Assembly: GCA_965224785.1 (NCBI GenBank)
Contig: OZ245062.1
Coordinates: 3,348,001-3,412,000 of the forward strand
Length of the DNA: 64,000 nt
Source: JALSNL01 sp036479585
GTDB lineage: Bacteria; Bacteroidota; Ignavibacteria; Ignavibacteriales; Melioribacteraceae
Reading direction: 5' to 3'
Shown here piece after piece: positions 32,252-41,190 of this stretch. Made by a program: the position numbers and the translations under genes. Each line of letters starts with the position of its first letter. Positions within the stretch are counted from its first letter, which is position 1. The notes beneath the pieces were generated by a model. It was not told where the DNA came from, did not search any database, and was given only the letters and a program-made list of their open reading frames with translations.

Positions 32252-33283
32252 TTATTCATCAAAAAGATTATTCTGCGCATCGCTTGGTATTCTAGTTCTG
32301 TTAAATCTTACGTAAGCTAAATCTGTTGCTTCCCTTCCACGTGGTGTTCTATTTATAAAACCTTGCTGAATTAAAAATGGTTCATATACTTCTTCCAAAG
32401 TTCCAGGATCTTCATTTACAGAAATTGCCAAAGTGGTTAAACCAACAGGTCCACCTTTAAATTTTTCTATTATAGATAGAATAATTGATTTATCCATTTC
32501 GTCCAAGCCAAAGTCATCTACTTCCAAAGCTGTTAAAGCTGTTTGTGCAATTTGTAAATTTATAATATCCGAGTTTTCAAAATCTGCAAAATCTCGCGTA
32601 CGTCTTAAAAGCCTATTGGCTATACGTGGCGTGCCTCTTGAGCGTTTTGCAATTTCTTCGGCTGCATCTTCGTCTATTCTAATATTCAATATTTTTGCAG
32701 AGCGTTTTACAATTCCACTTAACAAACTACTTTCGTAATAATTTAGTCTTGATTTTATTCCGAACCTATCTCGCAAAGGAGCTGTTAACAAACCCGCTCT
32801 TGTTGTTGCACCAACCAAAGTATATTTAGGTAATTGGATTTGAACACTCCTAGCACTTGGCCCGCTATCAATCATAATATCAATTTTATAATCTTCCATT
32901 GCAGAGTAAAGATATTCTTCAACCACAGAACTTAGTCTATGAATTTCATCTATAAATAAAACCGAATTTTCTTCAAGGTTGGTTAACAAGCCTGCAAGGT
33001 CTCCAGGTTTTTCCAATACCGGTCCAGAAGTAGTTTTAAGTTTAGAACCCATTTCATTTGCAATAATATTTGCAAGTGTAGTTTTGCCAAGTCCCGGCGG
33101 GCCAGTGAGAAGTACGTGATCTAAACTTTCCTCTCTTTTTAAAGCTGCACTAATAAAAACTTTTAGGTTGTCAGTTATCTTTTTTTGTCCGTCAAAATCA
33201 GCAAAAGTTTTTGGTCTAATGGATTGTTCAAAATTCTTTTCTTCTTGATTTATTTCAGATGATGTATTCTCAGATTCTCTCAT
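32252..33283 (-). CDS. ruvB: Holliday junction branch-migration ATPase RuvB
   Basis: The motor of the RuvABC complex that moves Holliday junctions. The 343 residues show RPKTFADFDGQ, Walker A LLTGPPGLGKTTLANIIA, Walker B VLFIDEIHRL, the GATTRAGLL sensor block, the arginine-finger region RDRFGI and the winged-helix C-domain ending in GFINRTPRGREAT. Length is normal. It is 15 bases downstream of the acyltransferase gene; ruvA and ruvC are not in the window. Confidence 0.98.
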   Translation of the reverse strand: MRESENTSSEINQEEKNFEQSIRPKTFADFDGQKKITDNLKVFISAALKREESLDHVLLTGPPGLGKTTLANIIANEMGSKLKTTSGPVLEKPGDLAGLLTNLEENSVLFIDEIHRLSSVVEEYLYSAMEDYKIDIMIDSGPSARSVQIQLPKYTLVGATTRAGLLTAPLRDRFGIKSRLNYYESSLLSGIVKRSAKILNIRIDEDAAEEIAKRSRGTPRIANRLLRRTRDFADFENSDIINLQIAQTALTALEVDDFGLDEMDKSIILSIIEKFKGGPVGLTTLAISVNEDPGTLEEVYEPFLIQQGFINRTPRGREATDLAYVRFNRTRIPSDAQNNLFDE

Positions 33284-33298
33284 AAATATTTCGCTTGT

Positions 33299-34399
33299 TT
33301 AGATTTTTGTTAAAGCTAATTTTTGTTTTCCAATTATGTATAACTTATTACTTAAGAAAACTACTAAACTCATAAGTGCAAGCATTGCAAAAGTAATTAA
33401 CAATGTATTATTTAAACTAAAACTTTTACCAAAGTAAAAATTTAGCCCCGGAAAGAATGCACAACCATATAACATTATTAGATGAAGAACATAAATGCTT
33501 AAAGTTTTTTTTCCAATTTCTCTTACTAAGTTCGGAATGTGATTAAATTTTCTAGCACCAAAAGCCATTACACCATTTAATAAAACAACAAAGCCAAGTC
33601 GTAAAGTAACAATTGAAAAGTTGCTAAGAAAAATACTTGGTTCTTCAAAGGGCAAATCATTGATATATGAAATAAACAATGAAGAGAAAATGAGACCTAA
33701 GCCAATAGAACTCAAATTAAATGAAAACATTTTTTTTAAATAAATATTTTCTCTAATTGATAAATAGTAACCCAAAATTGAACCTACCAAAACATAAACC
33801 AACCAGGGAAATAATGGAAAATGTGAACCCGTATTCTTATATAGATAAGCAGCAATAAACTCTGGGAAATAACTAATCCAATTTACTTTTGTAACAATTG
33901 GTGTAACTGAAAATATAAGGGAAATCAAAACAAATAATAGTAATGGGAATTTTATACTGAACTTGTTTGACAAATAAAGTAATGCAACTATTGTGAACAA
34001 TCCTAAACCAATTAGATGTAATGCGTCAACTGCAAAAAAAGTACTCCATTGAGCATCAGTAACAAACTGAAAATTAAATATTCTTTTAGTAGGATATCTT
34101 AATAAGTAACCAATAACTATTAGTAATGAAGCTCGTTTTATACCCTTTCTAATTCTTGGATTATTTTTAAACTCGAACTTATTAACTTTTAATAAGTAAG
34201 TAAAAACTACTCCAGCAGTAAACATAAAAATTGGAGCAGTAAACCCACGCAAAGTGTACCAAGTTGAATATATTACTGAATCAAACGTGCGATATTCATC
34301 TGATAAAAATGTATCTATTGTATGACCTTGCACCATCATAAAAACCGCAAAGGTTCGTAGTAAATCTAAATAAATAATTCTTTTGGAAGTGTTTATCAT
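33299..34399 (-). CDS. Multi-pass membrane acyltransferase (DUF1624/acyltransferase-3 superfamily)
   Basis: A 366-residue protein with about ten hydrophobic helices. The N-terminus, YLDLLRTFAVFMMVQGHTID, has the catalytic-type His of the acyltransferase-3/heparan-glucosaminide acetyltransferase superfamily, followed by RGFTAPIFMFTAGVVF typical of DUF1624-like members. Such proteins move acetyl or other acyl groups across membranes onto sugars. The substrate cannot be told. It precedes ruvB without an obvious functional tie. Confidence 0.75.
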   Translation of the reverse strand: MINTSKRIIYLDLLRTFAVFMMVQGHTIDTFLSDEYRTFDSVIYSTWYTLRGFTAPIFMFTAGVVFTYLLKVNKFEFKNNPRIRKGIKRASLLIVIGYLLRYPTKRIFNFQFVTDAQWSTFFAVDALHLIGLGLFTIVALLYLSNKFSIKFPLLLFVLISLIFSVTPIVTKVNWISYFPEFIAAYLYKNTGSHFPLFPWLVYVLVGSILGYYLSIRENIYLKKMFSFNLSSIGLGLIFSSLFISYINDLPFEEPSIFLSNFSIVTLRLGFVVLLNGVMAFGARKFNHIPNLVREIGKKTLSIYVLHLIMLYGCAFFPGLNFYFGKSFSLNNTLLITFAMLALMSLVVFLSNKLYIIGKQKLALTKI

Positions 34400-34480
34400 T
34401 TAAGAAAAAATTAATTTTTGAATAAAACTAAAGATAACCAAATTTGTAAGATTATAAAAACGTGAGAAAGGGAATGAAAC

Positions 34481-34535
34481 TTGTTTAAAATTAGAAAGGG
34501 TAAGTATAACTTACCCTCACTAACCTAATAAACAA
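34481..34535 (-). terminator. Terminator of the 66-residue protein gene
   Basis: A core stem AGGGTAAGT-ATA-ACTTACCCT is extended by TTGTTT and AAACAA on the outside. It lies 10 bases after the small gene's stop. Confidence 0.65.
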
Positions 34536-34544
34536 ATTTTGAAA

Positions 34545-34745
34545 TTAACTTTCTGGTGCTAAAATTTTGTAATACTTAAAACTTTCTTTCGCATTTGAAA
34601 ACTCCAAATAAAAATTTGTCATATTCTCATTTTCTTTCTTTTCAATAACTTTCGATGAAAAACCTTCTGCTGAGTGCCGATCAATTAGCAACTTAAAATA
34701 TTTTGACGCTATTACACTTGCTTCTTCTTTAGTTAAGGTCGTCAT
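34545..34745 (-). CDS. Small protein of unknown function
   Basis: A 66-residue soluble protein (MTTLTKEEASVIASKYFKLL at the start, SNAKESFKYYKILAPES at the end). The predicted pattern is a helix followed by strands. Support as a real gene comes from a ribosome-binding GGAG 7 bases before the ATG and a good terminator after the stop. No family is recognised. Confidence 0.55.
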   Translation of the reverse strand: MTTLTKEEASVIASKYFKLLIDRHSAEGFSSKVIEKKENENMTNFYLEFSNAKESFKYYKILAPES

Positions 34746-34810
34746 TATTCTCCTTAAACAATAGTTAAAATAATTAGTGGTTTTACTTAATAAATAGAGT
34801 ATAAATTATT

Positions 34811-35587
34811 TTATTTCCCCTCCAAAAAAAATGACACGTTGCTACCTTCACCAAAATTACTTTCAATGTGTATTGTACCATTGTTTTGTTCAACAAGTTC
34901 CTTAATTAATATCAAACTTATTCCAGAACCGTTGTAAGAACTTTCTCCAATAGTAGAAGGATCTTTAGCAAGATCAAATATTTTTGTTAGGTCTTCTTCT
35001 TTTATTCCAATACCATTATCGGAAATTATTATTTTTATTTTATCATTATTTTTTTCTGCTTTTATACTAATTACCGGATTTGGTTTAGAGAATAATATTG
35101 CATTTTCAACTAGATTAAATAAGATTTTCTCTAAAGAATCTTCATCTGCTCTAACTTCAATAAATTCATCAACATTAACACTAATAGATTTTTCTTCAGG
35201 ATATTTCTTTTCAATTTTCAACAATGTATTTTCTACACATGATCTTAAATTCAAATCAGAAAATGTAAAATCTATTTTTCCAGTTCTATAATAAATCCAT
35301 TCAAAAAACTTTTCTGTATAATTAAAAGTTGATTGTGCAGATTTTTTAATTTCTTCTAAATAGTATTTTCTTTCTTCATCATTTAGTTCGTCAAAATCCT
35401 CAAACAAAAGATCAGTGAATCCTAAAAGAGAAGCAAATGGATTTTTTATATTATGAGAAACAATTGAAAAGAAAGCCTGGTTTTCATTAGTATTTTCAAT
35501 TCCCTTTTTTTTCTTAATCGTATTCGATTTTACGAAATGAGATTTTCTACTTCTTAATAGTGGTGATTGTATGCTATTTGAATTCAT
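34811..35587 (-). CDS. Soluble sensor-less histidine kinase
   Basis: A 258-residue kinase with HisKA (phospho-site His45 in FFSIVSHNIKNPFASLLG) and a HATPase domain (NLVENAILFS, DNGIGI, NGSGISLILIKELVE). Only about 35 basic residues precede the H-box, so there is no built-in sensor or membrane anchor. It must receive input from a partner. No response regulator is adjacent; the nearest is the plus-strand receiver at 36920. Confidence 0.88.
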   Translation of the reverse strand: MNSNSIQSPLLRSRKSHFVKSNTIKKKKGIENTNENQAFFSIVSHNIKNPFASLLGFTDLLFEDFDELNDEERKYYLEEIKKSAQSTFNYTEKFFEWIYYRTGKIDFTFSDLNLRSCVENTLLKIEKKYPEEKSISVNVDEFIEVRADEDSLEKILFNLVENAILFSKPNPVISIKAEKNNDKIKIIISDNGIGIKEEDLTKIFDLAKDPSTIGESSYNGSGISLILIKELVEQNNGTIHIESNFGEGSNVSFFLEGK

Positions 35588-35703
35588 AAAAGTATTATTC
35601 TATTTGTTTACTAATGATAAAACATTTGTTTAAAATTCTAATTAACCAAAAACTAAAATTATTGCAATGATACGAAACACAATGTTGATATTACCACTAA
35701 TAT

Positions 35704-35922
35704 TTAGTTTTGGAAAAAAATATTTTCCACGTACGTTTTTAAACGAATTTGATGTTCTTGACTTGTATATCTTTTTTCTATAACTCTATTACAGTACTTT
35801 AATATTCTTTTGAAGTTACCATTCTTTCTAGATTCTTCTGGAGTTTCTTTTATACCTAAATCCTTTTCAATTTCATTTAAAAGAATATAGGCGGAAAGAG
35901 ATGTTTCATAATGAAGTTCCAT
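35704..35922 (-). CDS. Small protein of unknown function
   Basis: A 72-residue, mainly helical, basic-C-terminal protein (MELHYETSLSAYILLNEIEK at the start; KRILKYCNRVIEKRYTSQEH near the middle). The ATG at 35922 is followed by an uninterrupted frame with normal codon use. No domain is recognised. It lies upstream of the histidine kinase in the same direction, 116 bases away, so it may be co-transcribed. Confidence 0.45.
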   Translation of the reverse strand: MELHYETSLSAYILLNEIEKDLGIKETPEESRKNGNFKRILKYCNRVIEKRYTSQEHQIRLKTYVENIFFQN

Positions 35923-36634
35923 TGTATTTCTCCCAATAATAATTATGCATATAGTATTTACTACTTTTTTTTTGAGTTACAGTTAACCAACAAATATGCC
36001 ATAATCACTTACTCTTAAAAAGTAAAATAAAAGCTGTTTTTATAATTTTGACTATACTTATTATGAGACTGCTGTATAACAATGAAGCAAAAAATCACTA
36101 GTAAATTTGTTTTAACTTTTTTGCATTAGCATTTTATAAAAAAAATCTCCATACATTGTTATCCATATTTACTTTACCATAATTCAATTTGTAATTGACA
36201 CTAGTTGAATCACTAAACTATACTAAACCTAAAGTGGTTTTTGAAAATTAGATGAATCAAAAAAAAAACAATTCGTCATTACGGTTTTCATTGTTTTTTG
36301 ATGGAATATCAGCTTGCCCCGTTCTGTTTATGGGAGAATCTCATACTTAAAACAGATACCGGTATTGCAAAAAACGCAAACCGGTATGACAACATAAATC
36401 CGAAAACCACTTTAGTTTTAGTATATGTCACTCTGAACTACTGCAACTATTATTTAGCTATCTATATATAGACGATAAAATTTGCAATAAAGTTTTTTTT
36501 AATTGTATAAAAGTGAATCAATTTAAAGCACTATTTTTATACACTTGTGATTGCAATGTGCTTAGCAACACAATTTTTAGTTTTCTTTTCTTCTCATTGC
36601 TAACAGAATTTGAAAAACAAATTTGGAGGTTAGA
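35923..36634. other. 712-base gene-free stretch between divergent genes
   Basis: Separates the minus-strand small gene from the plus-strand receiver pair. Apart from the nested inverted repeat at 36221-36423, it holds very AT-rich DNA with no convincing frame, RNA gene or strong promoter. A GACGATAA box at 36471 resembles a sigma-28 -10 but lacks the -35. Confidence 0.5.
36221..36423. repeat. 203-base nested palindrome containing a degraded family A repeat
   Basis: Outer arms at 36221-36243 (TACTAAACCTAAAGTGGTTT...) and 36401-36423 are reverse complements at 21 of 23 positions. Inside, 36275-36390 is a degenerate family A element (GTCATTACGGTTTT ... AAACCGGTATGAC). A similar AAACCACTTTGGTTT motif is at 22041, next to a family B copy. 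Confidence 0.8.
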
Positions 36635-36895
36635 ATGTACTTTTCAATTAAAAGATTATTTTGGATAGCGTTTTGGGGAACTTTCGGTTTTGCTCTATCA
36701 ATTTCTATACTTGTACTTAATAAATTAATCGGTTATAATATTGTTGCTTCTTCAAGTGGAAAGAGTTCAGGTTTTTTAACATCGGTACTATATATTATTT
36801 CGAACAAGTTAACAGATGTAGATTTTGTGATAGCATTTTTCGGTTTTCTATTAACAGCAATGCTAGTTTTATTAAGTAGTAGAAGATACAATTAA
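36635..36895 (+). CDS. Small membrane protein of unknown function
   Basis: An 86-residue protein with two membrane helices (about residues 7-29 and 62-82) joined by a Ser/Gly-rich loop, ending in basic residues (SSRRYN). The ATG at 36635 is chosen because GGAGG lies 5 bases upstream; an upstream in-frame ATG at 36623 lacks one. The response-regulator gene follows after 24 bases, suggesting a two-gene operon in which this could be a membrane partner. No family recognised. Confidence 0.6.
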   Translation: MYFSIKRLFWIAFWGTFGFALSISILVLNKLIGYNIVASSSGKSSGFLTSVLYIISNKLTDVDFVIAFFGFLLTAMLVLLSSRRYN

Positions 36896-36919
36896 ACAAT
36901 TTTTAGGAGAGACAATATT

Positions 36920-37417
36920 ATGTTTAACGTACTTTTGGTAGAAGATAATAGCGGAACACAAATATTATTAAAGAATATTCTTAAAAGAAAATTTTACTGT
37001 AACGTTCATACAGCAAAAGACGGACTTGAAGCATTAAAATTAATGCCAATTAGCAAACCCGATTTTATTCTGTTAGATTATATGATGCCAAATATGGATG
37101 GATACGAATTTTTAAAAGAAATGCGTTTACGCAAAATGCACAGAGATGTTCCAGTGATTATTATTTCTGCTGTAAATGATAAAGCATCTTTAAATAAAAT
37201 TTTAGCTTTGGGTGTTAAAGATTATATTCTTAAACCTTTTAACATAGAAACTACTTTAGAGAAAATTGCAAAAGTTATGAACGAACGAAATAAAAATTTA
37301 TCATCAAATGTTAAAAATTTAGAATCGAGAGTTACATTGTTGCAGAGACAAAATAAAACTTTGAAAAAACTAGATGCAGAAACTGCTTTAATAGATAGGA
37401 AAATATTTTTGAATTAG
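36920..37417 (+). CDS. Response regulator with C-terminal coiled coil
   Basis: A 165-residue receiver with Glu8/Asp9, phospho-acceptor Asp53 (FILLDYMMPNMDG), Ser switch (IIISAVND) and Lys in ILKPFN. After residue 120 there is no DNA-binding domain but a helix with heptad character (NLESRVTLLQRQNKTLKKLD), which could mediate dimerisation or contact with a partner kinase or the adjacent membrane protein. It has its own strong terminator. Confidence 0.88.
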   Translation: MFNVLLVEDNSGTQILLKNILKRKFYCNVHTAKDGLEALKLMPISKPDFILLDYMMPNMDGYEFLKEMRLRKMHRDVPVIIISAVNDKASLNKILALGVKDYILKPFNIETTLEKIAKVMNERNKNLSSNVKNLESRVTLLQRQNKTLKKLDAETALIDRKIFLN

Positions 37418-37453
37418 TTCAAGAAATGATTGTTGTTGTAAAAGTAAAAGTTC

Positions 37454-37486
37454 AAAAAGAGGTGCTAAAATTTAGCACCTCTTTTT
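37454..37486 (+). terminator. Strong rho-independent terminator
   Basis: AAAAAGAGGTGCTAAA-A-TTTAGCACCTCTTTTT: a 16-base perfect inverted repeat with flanking A and T runs, 37 bases after the receiver gene. Confidence 0.95.
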
Positions 37487-37633
37487 ATTTTAAAACCCCT
37501 CCTCAGTCCTCCTCTTAAAATAATGGGAGGAAGCAAAGACCAATTTAGATTTAGTATAATATTGTAGTATGTTTTATGTCTTTTGTCTCAAATCTCACAT
37601 CTTGATACTCATATCTATCAGCGACTTGTCACT

Positions 37634-38389
37634 TCACGAAGTAACACTTGCCTTAATAAAATCTCTATTCATTCTTGCAATATTCGAAATAGAAATTCCT
37701 TTTGGACATTCAGCTTCGCAAGCATAAGTATTTGTACAATTTCCAAAACCTTCTTCATCCATAACTGTTACCATCGCATCAACTCTATCATATCTTTCTG
37801 CTTGACCTTGTGGCAACAATGCAAATTGAGAAACTTTAGCACTTACAAAAAGCATAGCTGATGAATTTTTACAAGCAGCAACACAAGCTCCACAGCCAAT
37901 ACATTCAGCAGCATCAAGAGATAAATTTGCAATCTCTTTTGATATTGGCATTGCATTTGCATCTGGAGCGCTTCCTGTATTAAAAGAAATATAACCACCA
38001 GCTTGTTGAATTTTATCAAACCCTTCTCTATCAACAGCTAAATCTCTTAATATTGGAAAAGCTGTAGCTTTAAATGGTTCAAGGTAAAGTGTTTCTCCAT
38101 CCTTAAAAATACGCATATGTATTTGACAAGTTGCAGTTTTAGCTTGTGGTCCGTGTGGTCTTCCGCTTACAACAAATCCACAAGTTCCACAAATTCCCTC
38201 TCGGCAATCGCTTTCAAAAGTTACAGGTATTTTACCTTCTCTTTCAAGATTGTTATTAAGTTCATCAAGCATCTCTAAAATTGAATCGTGCGGAGAAACT
38301 GAAACTTCAAATTTTTCAAAGTTACCTTTTTCAGCTGCGGAGTTTTGTCTCCAAATATTTAATGTTAAATTAATTTTTTTATCGCTCAT
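37634..38389 (-). CDS. sdhB: Succinate dehydrogenase/fumarate reductase iron-sulfur subunit
   Basis: Carries the [2Fe-2S], [4Fe-4S] and [3Fe-4S] clusters between flavin and quinone. The [2Fe-2S] ligands are Cys62, Cys67, Cys70 and Cys88 (DCREGICGTC). The C-domain has ECIGCGACVAACKNSSAM and a later CTNTYACEAECPKGIS. Length is 251. The sequence is of the Bacteroidota type (NIWRQNS start). It shares one base with the sdhA stop. A GC-rich hairpin-like stretch (CCTCC...GGAGG) at 37515-37543 may end the transcript. Confidence 0.97.
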   Translation of the reverse strand: MSDKKINLTLNIWRQNSAAEKGNFEKFEVSVSPHDSILEMLDELNNNLEREGKIPVTFESDCREGICGTCGFVVSGRPHGPQAKTATCQIHMRIFKDGETLYLEPFKATAFPILRDLAVDREGFDKIQQAGGYISFNTGSAPDANAMPISKEIANLSLDAAECIGCGACVAACKNSSAMLFVSAKVSQFALLPQGQAERYDRVDAMVTVMDEEGFGNCTNTYACEAECPKGISISNIARMNRDFIKASVTS

Positions 38390-40299
38390 TATTTGTAACT
38401 CCTTGTAGCTAATTTAACAGACTCAAATTCAAGGTCTTCTTTGTGTAACTTCCACTTGCCGACTTTCTCATATTCCCAAGCAGATACATAAGCAAAGTCT
38501 TCATCATTCCTAATTGCTTCGCCTTCTTTGGTTTGATGTTCCTCTCTAAAATGAGCTCCACAAGATTCGTCTCTATCCAAAGCATCAACAGCCATAAGTT
38601 CGCCAAGCTCTAAAAAGTCTGCAACTCTTCCAGCTCTTTCTAAATTTTGATTAAACTCATTTGCCTTTCCGGTAACTTTAACATCAGTCCAAAATTCATC
38701 TCTTAATTCGCTTATATCTTTTATTACTTTTGTCAATCCTTTTTCATCGCGAGACATTCCAACTTTATCAATTAATAATTCACCAAGTTTTCTATGAATT
38801 TCATCAACAGTTTGTTTTCCATTTATGGAAAGAAGTTTGTTGGAGCTTTCTTTTACAGATTCTTCTGCTTCTTTAAACTCTTTACCATTCACGTCAACCT
38901 TCTCTGGTTTTTCACTTCCAAAATAATTACCAATTGAGTAAGGAGTAACAAAGTAACCATCTGCAAGCCCTTGCATTAAGGCACTTGCTCCAAGTCTGTT
39001 TGCTCCGTGGTCTGAAAAGTTTGCTTCTCCAGTAACGAACAATCCGGGAATGTTACTCATCAAATTATAATCAACCCACAAACCGCCCATTGTATAATGC
39101 GGTGCAGGGTAAATTTGCATTGGATTATTATACGGATCTTCTCCAGTAATATTTTTGTACATATCAAACAAATTACCGTATCTTTCTTTGATTGTATCAA
39201 CACCAAGTCTGTTTATTGCATCTTCAAAATCTAAGTAAACTGAGCGACCACCATTAACACCTTTATTTTCATCACAAGCATACTTTGCACTACGTGATGA
39301 AATATCTCTCGGAGCTAAATTACCAAACGCAGGGTATCTTCTTTCAAGATAATAATCTCTTTCATTTTCAGGTATATCTCTTACTGCTCTTTTTTCACCA
39401 ACAATATCAGGCACCCAAATTCTTCCATCGTTCCTTAAGCTCTCACTCATCAAAACTAATTTAGATTGACCATCACCGTGAACAGGTAAACAAGTAGGAT
39501 GTATTTGTGTGTAACAAGGATTTGCAAATGTTGCTCCTTTCTTATGAGCTCGCCAAACAGCAGTAGCATTAGAGTTCATTGCACTTGTTGAAAGAAAAAA
39601 TACATTTGAGTAACCGCCCGTTGCAAGCACAACAGCTTGCGCAGCATAGCTTTCTGTTTCTCCAGTTAATAAATTTCTAACTGTTATACCTTTTGCTTTA
39701 TCATCAACAATTACAACATCAAGCATTTCACGTCTGTGAAACATTTCAACATTGCCTAATTTTATTTGTCTGTTCAACGAACTATAAGCACCCAACAATA
39801 ATTGCTGACCAGTTTCTCCACGAGCATAAAAAGTTCTTGAAACCTGAGCTCCACCGAAAGAACGGTTAGCAAGAGTTCCGCCATACTCACGCGCAAACGG
39901 AATTCCCTGAGCAACACATTGGTCAATAATATTATTACTTACTTCTGCAAGTCTGTAAGTGTTTGCTTCTCGTGAACGAAAGTCGCCGCCTTTTACAGTA
40001 TCGTAAAAAAGTCTGTAAACAGAATCGCCATCATTTTGATAATCCTTTGCAGCATTAATACCACCTTGTGCAGCAATAGAATGAGCTCGCCGACTTGAAT
40101 CGTGAAAAGTGAAAGCTTTAACTTTATATCCTAACTCACCAAGAGTTGCAGCAACTCCAGCTCCGGCAAGACCTGTACCCACAACTATAACATCAAACTT
40201 TCTTTTGTTAGCTGGGTTTACCAACTTCATATTAAATTTATGGTTTGTCCACTTATCAGCAATGTTGCCATCTGGGACATTTGATTTTAAGTTTATCAT
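38389..40299 (-). CDS. sdhA: Succinate dehydrogenase/fumarate reductase flavoprotein subunit
   Basis: The 636-residue catalytic subunit with covalently bound FAD. The Rossmann motif VVGTGLAGAGVAATLGELG is near residue 40. The flavinylation site is in the segment RRAHSIAAQGGINAA. Substrate-site residues lie in HPTCLP and in RSAKYACDE. The cap is normal and the C-terminal segment has REEHQTKEGEA. Direction of reaction (oxidation of succinate or reduction of fumarate) cannot be told from the sequence. It is fused translationally with sdhB and sdhC through single-base overlaps. Confidence 0.97.
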   Translation of the reverse strand: MINLKSNVPDGNIADKWTNHKFNMKLVNPANKRKFDVIVVGTGLAGAGVAATLGELGYKVKAFTFHDSSRRAHSIAAQGGINAAKDYQNDGDSVYRLFYDTVKGGDFRSREANTYRLAEVSNNIIDQCVAQGIPFAREYGGTLANRSFGGAQVSRTFYARGETGQQLLLGAYSSLNRQIKLGNVEMFHRREMLDVVIVDDKAKGITVRNLLTGETESYAAQAVVLATGGYSNVFFLSTSAMNSNATAVWRAHKKGATFANPCYTQIHPTCLPVHGDGQSKLVLMSESLRNDGRIWVPDIVGEKRAVRDIPENERDYYLERRYPAFGNLAPRDISSRSAKYACDENKGVNGGRSVYLDFEDAINRLGVDTIKERYGNLFDMYKNITGEDPYNNPMQIYPAPHYTMGGLWVDYNLMSNIPGLFVTGEANFSDHGANRLGASALMQGLADGYFVTPYSIGNYFGSEKPEKVDVNGKEFKEAEESVKESSNKLLSINGKQTVDEIHRKLGELLIDKVGMSRDEKGLTKVIKDISELRDEFWTDVKVTGKANEFNQNLERAGRVADFLELGELMAVDALDRDESCGAHFREEHQTKEGEAIRNDEDFAYVSAWEYEKVGKWKLHKEDLEFESVKLATRSYK

Positions 40300-40970
40300 T
40301 AGTTACCTCCCAATGAAGAAATGTAAAAGAAAATGGGAATTGAAGCAAAACCTACAGCCATAACAATGGCGTAAATTGTACCGAGTTTTTCAATCAAAGG
40401 AGAATATTTTTTATGATGTAATCCAAATGTTTGGAACATACTTTGAAAAGCATGGTTAAGGTGAAACCCCAATAGAATCATAGCAACCACGTAGAACAAA
40501 GAATAAAAAGGATCTGTAAACCATTGCTCCAAAACTCCATAATAATCATGTGGTTTTGCGTGTCCCATTCCAAAGTTAAATGTTCTCCAAATTGTTGCAA
40601 GATGTGAAATTAGAAAAATAAGAATTACACTTCCCGATAACATCATAGTCCTTGAATAAACCGAACTATTCTCACTTGATGCGTTTACTGCATACTTACC
40701 AGAAGCTGCTTTTCTATTTTGAAACCATAATCTTATTCCATTATAAATATGGAAGAAAAATATCAACGCGAAAATAACTTCAACTACGCGCACAAATGGT
40801 TTAACACTATCTAACATTGCAACATTTGCATTAAAAATATCTCTACCAGCGTACAACAAAATATTATTAATTAGATGTAATACAAGAAAAAGAATTAGAG
40901 ATAGTCCGGTAACAGCCATCACTATTTTTTTCCCGATTGACGAATTTAAGCTTTTTAAAAGCCAGCCCAT
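40299..40970 (-). CDS. sdhC: Succinate dehydrogenase/fumarate reductase cytochrome b subunit
   Basis: The membrane anchor and quinone site. The 223-residue protein has five hydrophobic helices and haem-ligand-like histidines (LVLHLINNILLYAG, FFHIYNGIRLW, SHLATIWRTF, GFHLNHAFQSMFQTFG). A single five-helix subunit marks the B-type enzyme common in Bacteroidota and epsilon-proteobacteria, and explains the absence of sdhD. It heads the sdhCAB operon. Confidence 0.93.
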   Translation of the reverse strand: MGWLLKSLNSSIGKKIVMAVTGLSLILFLVLHLINNILLYAGRDIFNANVAMLDSVKPFVRVVEVIFALIFFFHIYNGIRLWFQNRKAASGKYAVNASSENSSVYSRTMMLSGSVILIFLISHLATIWRTFNFGMGHAKPHDYYGVLEQWFTDPFYSLFYVVAMILLGFHLNHAFQSMFQTFGLHHKKYSPLIEKLGTIYAIVMAVGFASIPIFFYISSLGGN

Positions 40971-41135
40971 TTAACTGCCTCCTGAGATTAATATTAAAAA
41001 TATTTTTTGAATGATTTTTTGATCGTATAGAATAGAAAAAAATGTTGAACTCAAAGCAGACCTTTTAGTAGAATTAGAACTTACTAAAAATAGTTGAATT
41101 ACTTGAATTTTCAAAAATATATTTAATTCAATTAC

Positions 41136-41162
41136 TAAACCCTGCAACTTTTTTTGCGATTA
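41136..41162 (+). promoter_or_regulatory. Sigma-28-like promoter of the receptor cluster
   Basis: TAAA-N15-TGCGATTA, matching TAAA-N15-GCCGATAA in the -35, in the spacing and in five of eight -10 positions including CGAT. The first PAS gene starts 29 bases downstream, with AGGA before its ATG. Confidence 0.5.
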
Positions 41163-41190
41163 TAATTTAGAAAAATCATAGGAATTAAAA

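Noticed and set aside
36221..36423. Possible CRISPR-like or attachment site because of repeated arms
   Set aside because: There are no regularly spaced direct repeats, spacers, cas genes or integrase in the window; it is a nested inverted repeat.
36471..36478. GACGATAA box upstream of the small membrane protein
   Set aside because: Seven of eight bases match a sigma-28 -10, but there is no TAAA at the right distance and it is 157 bases from the start codon.
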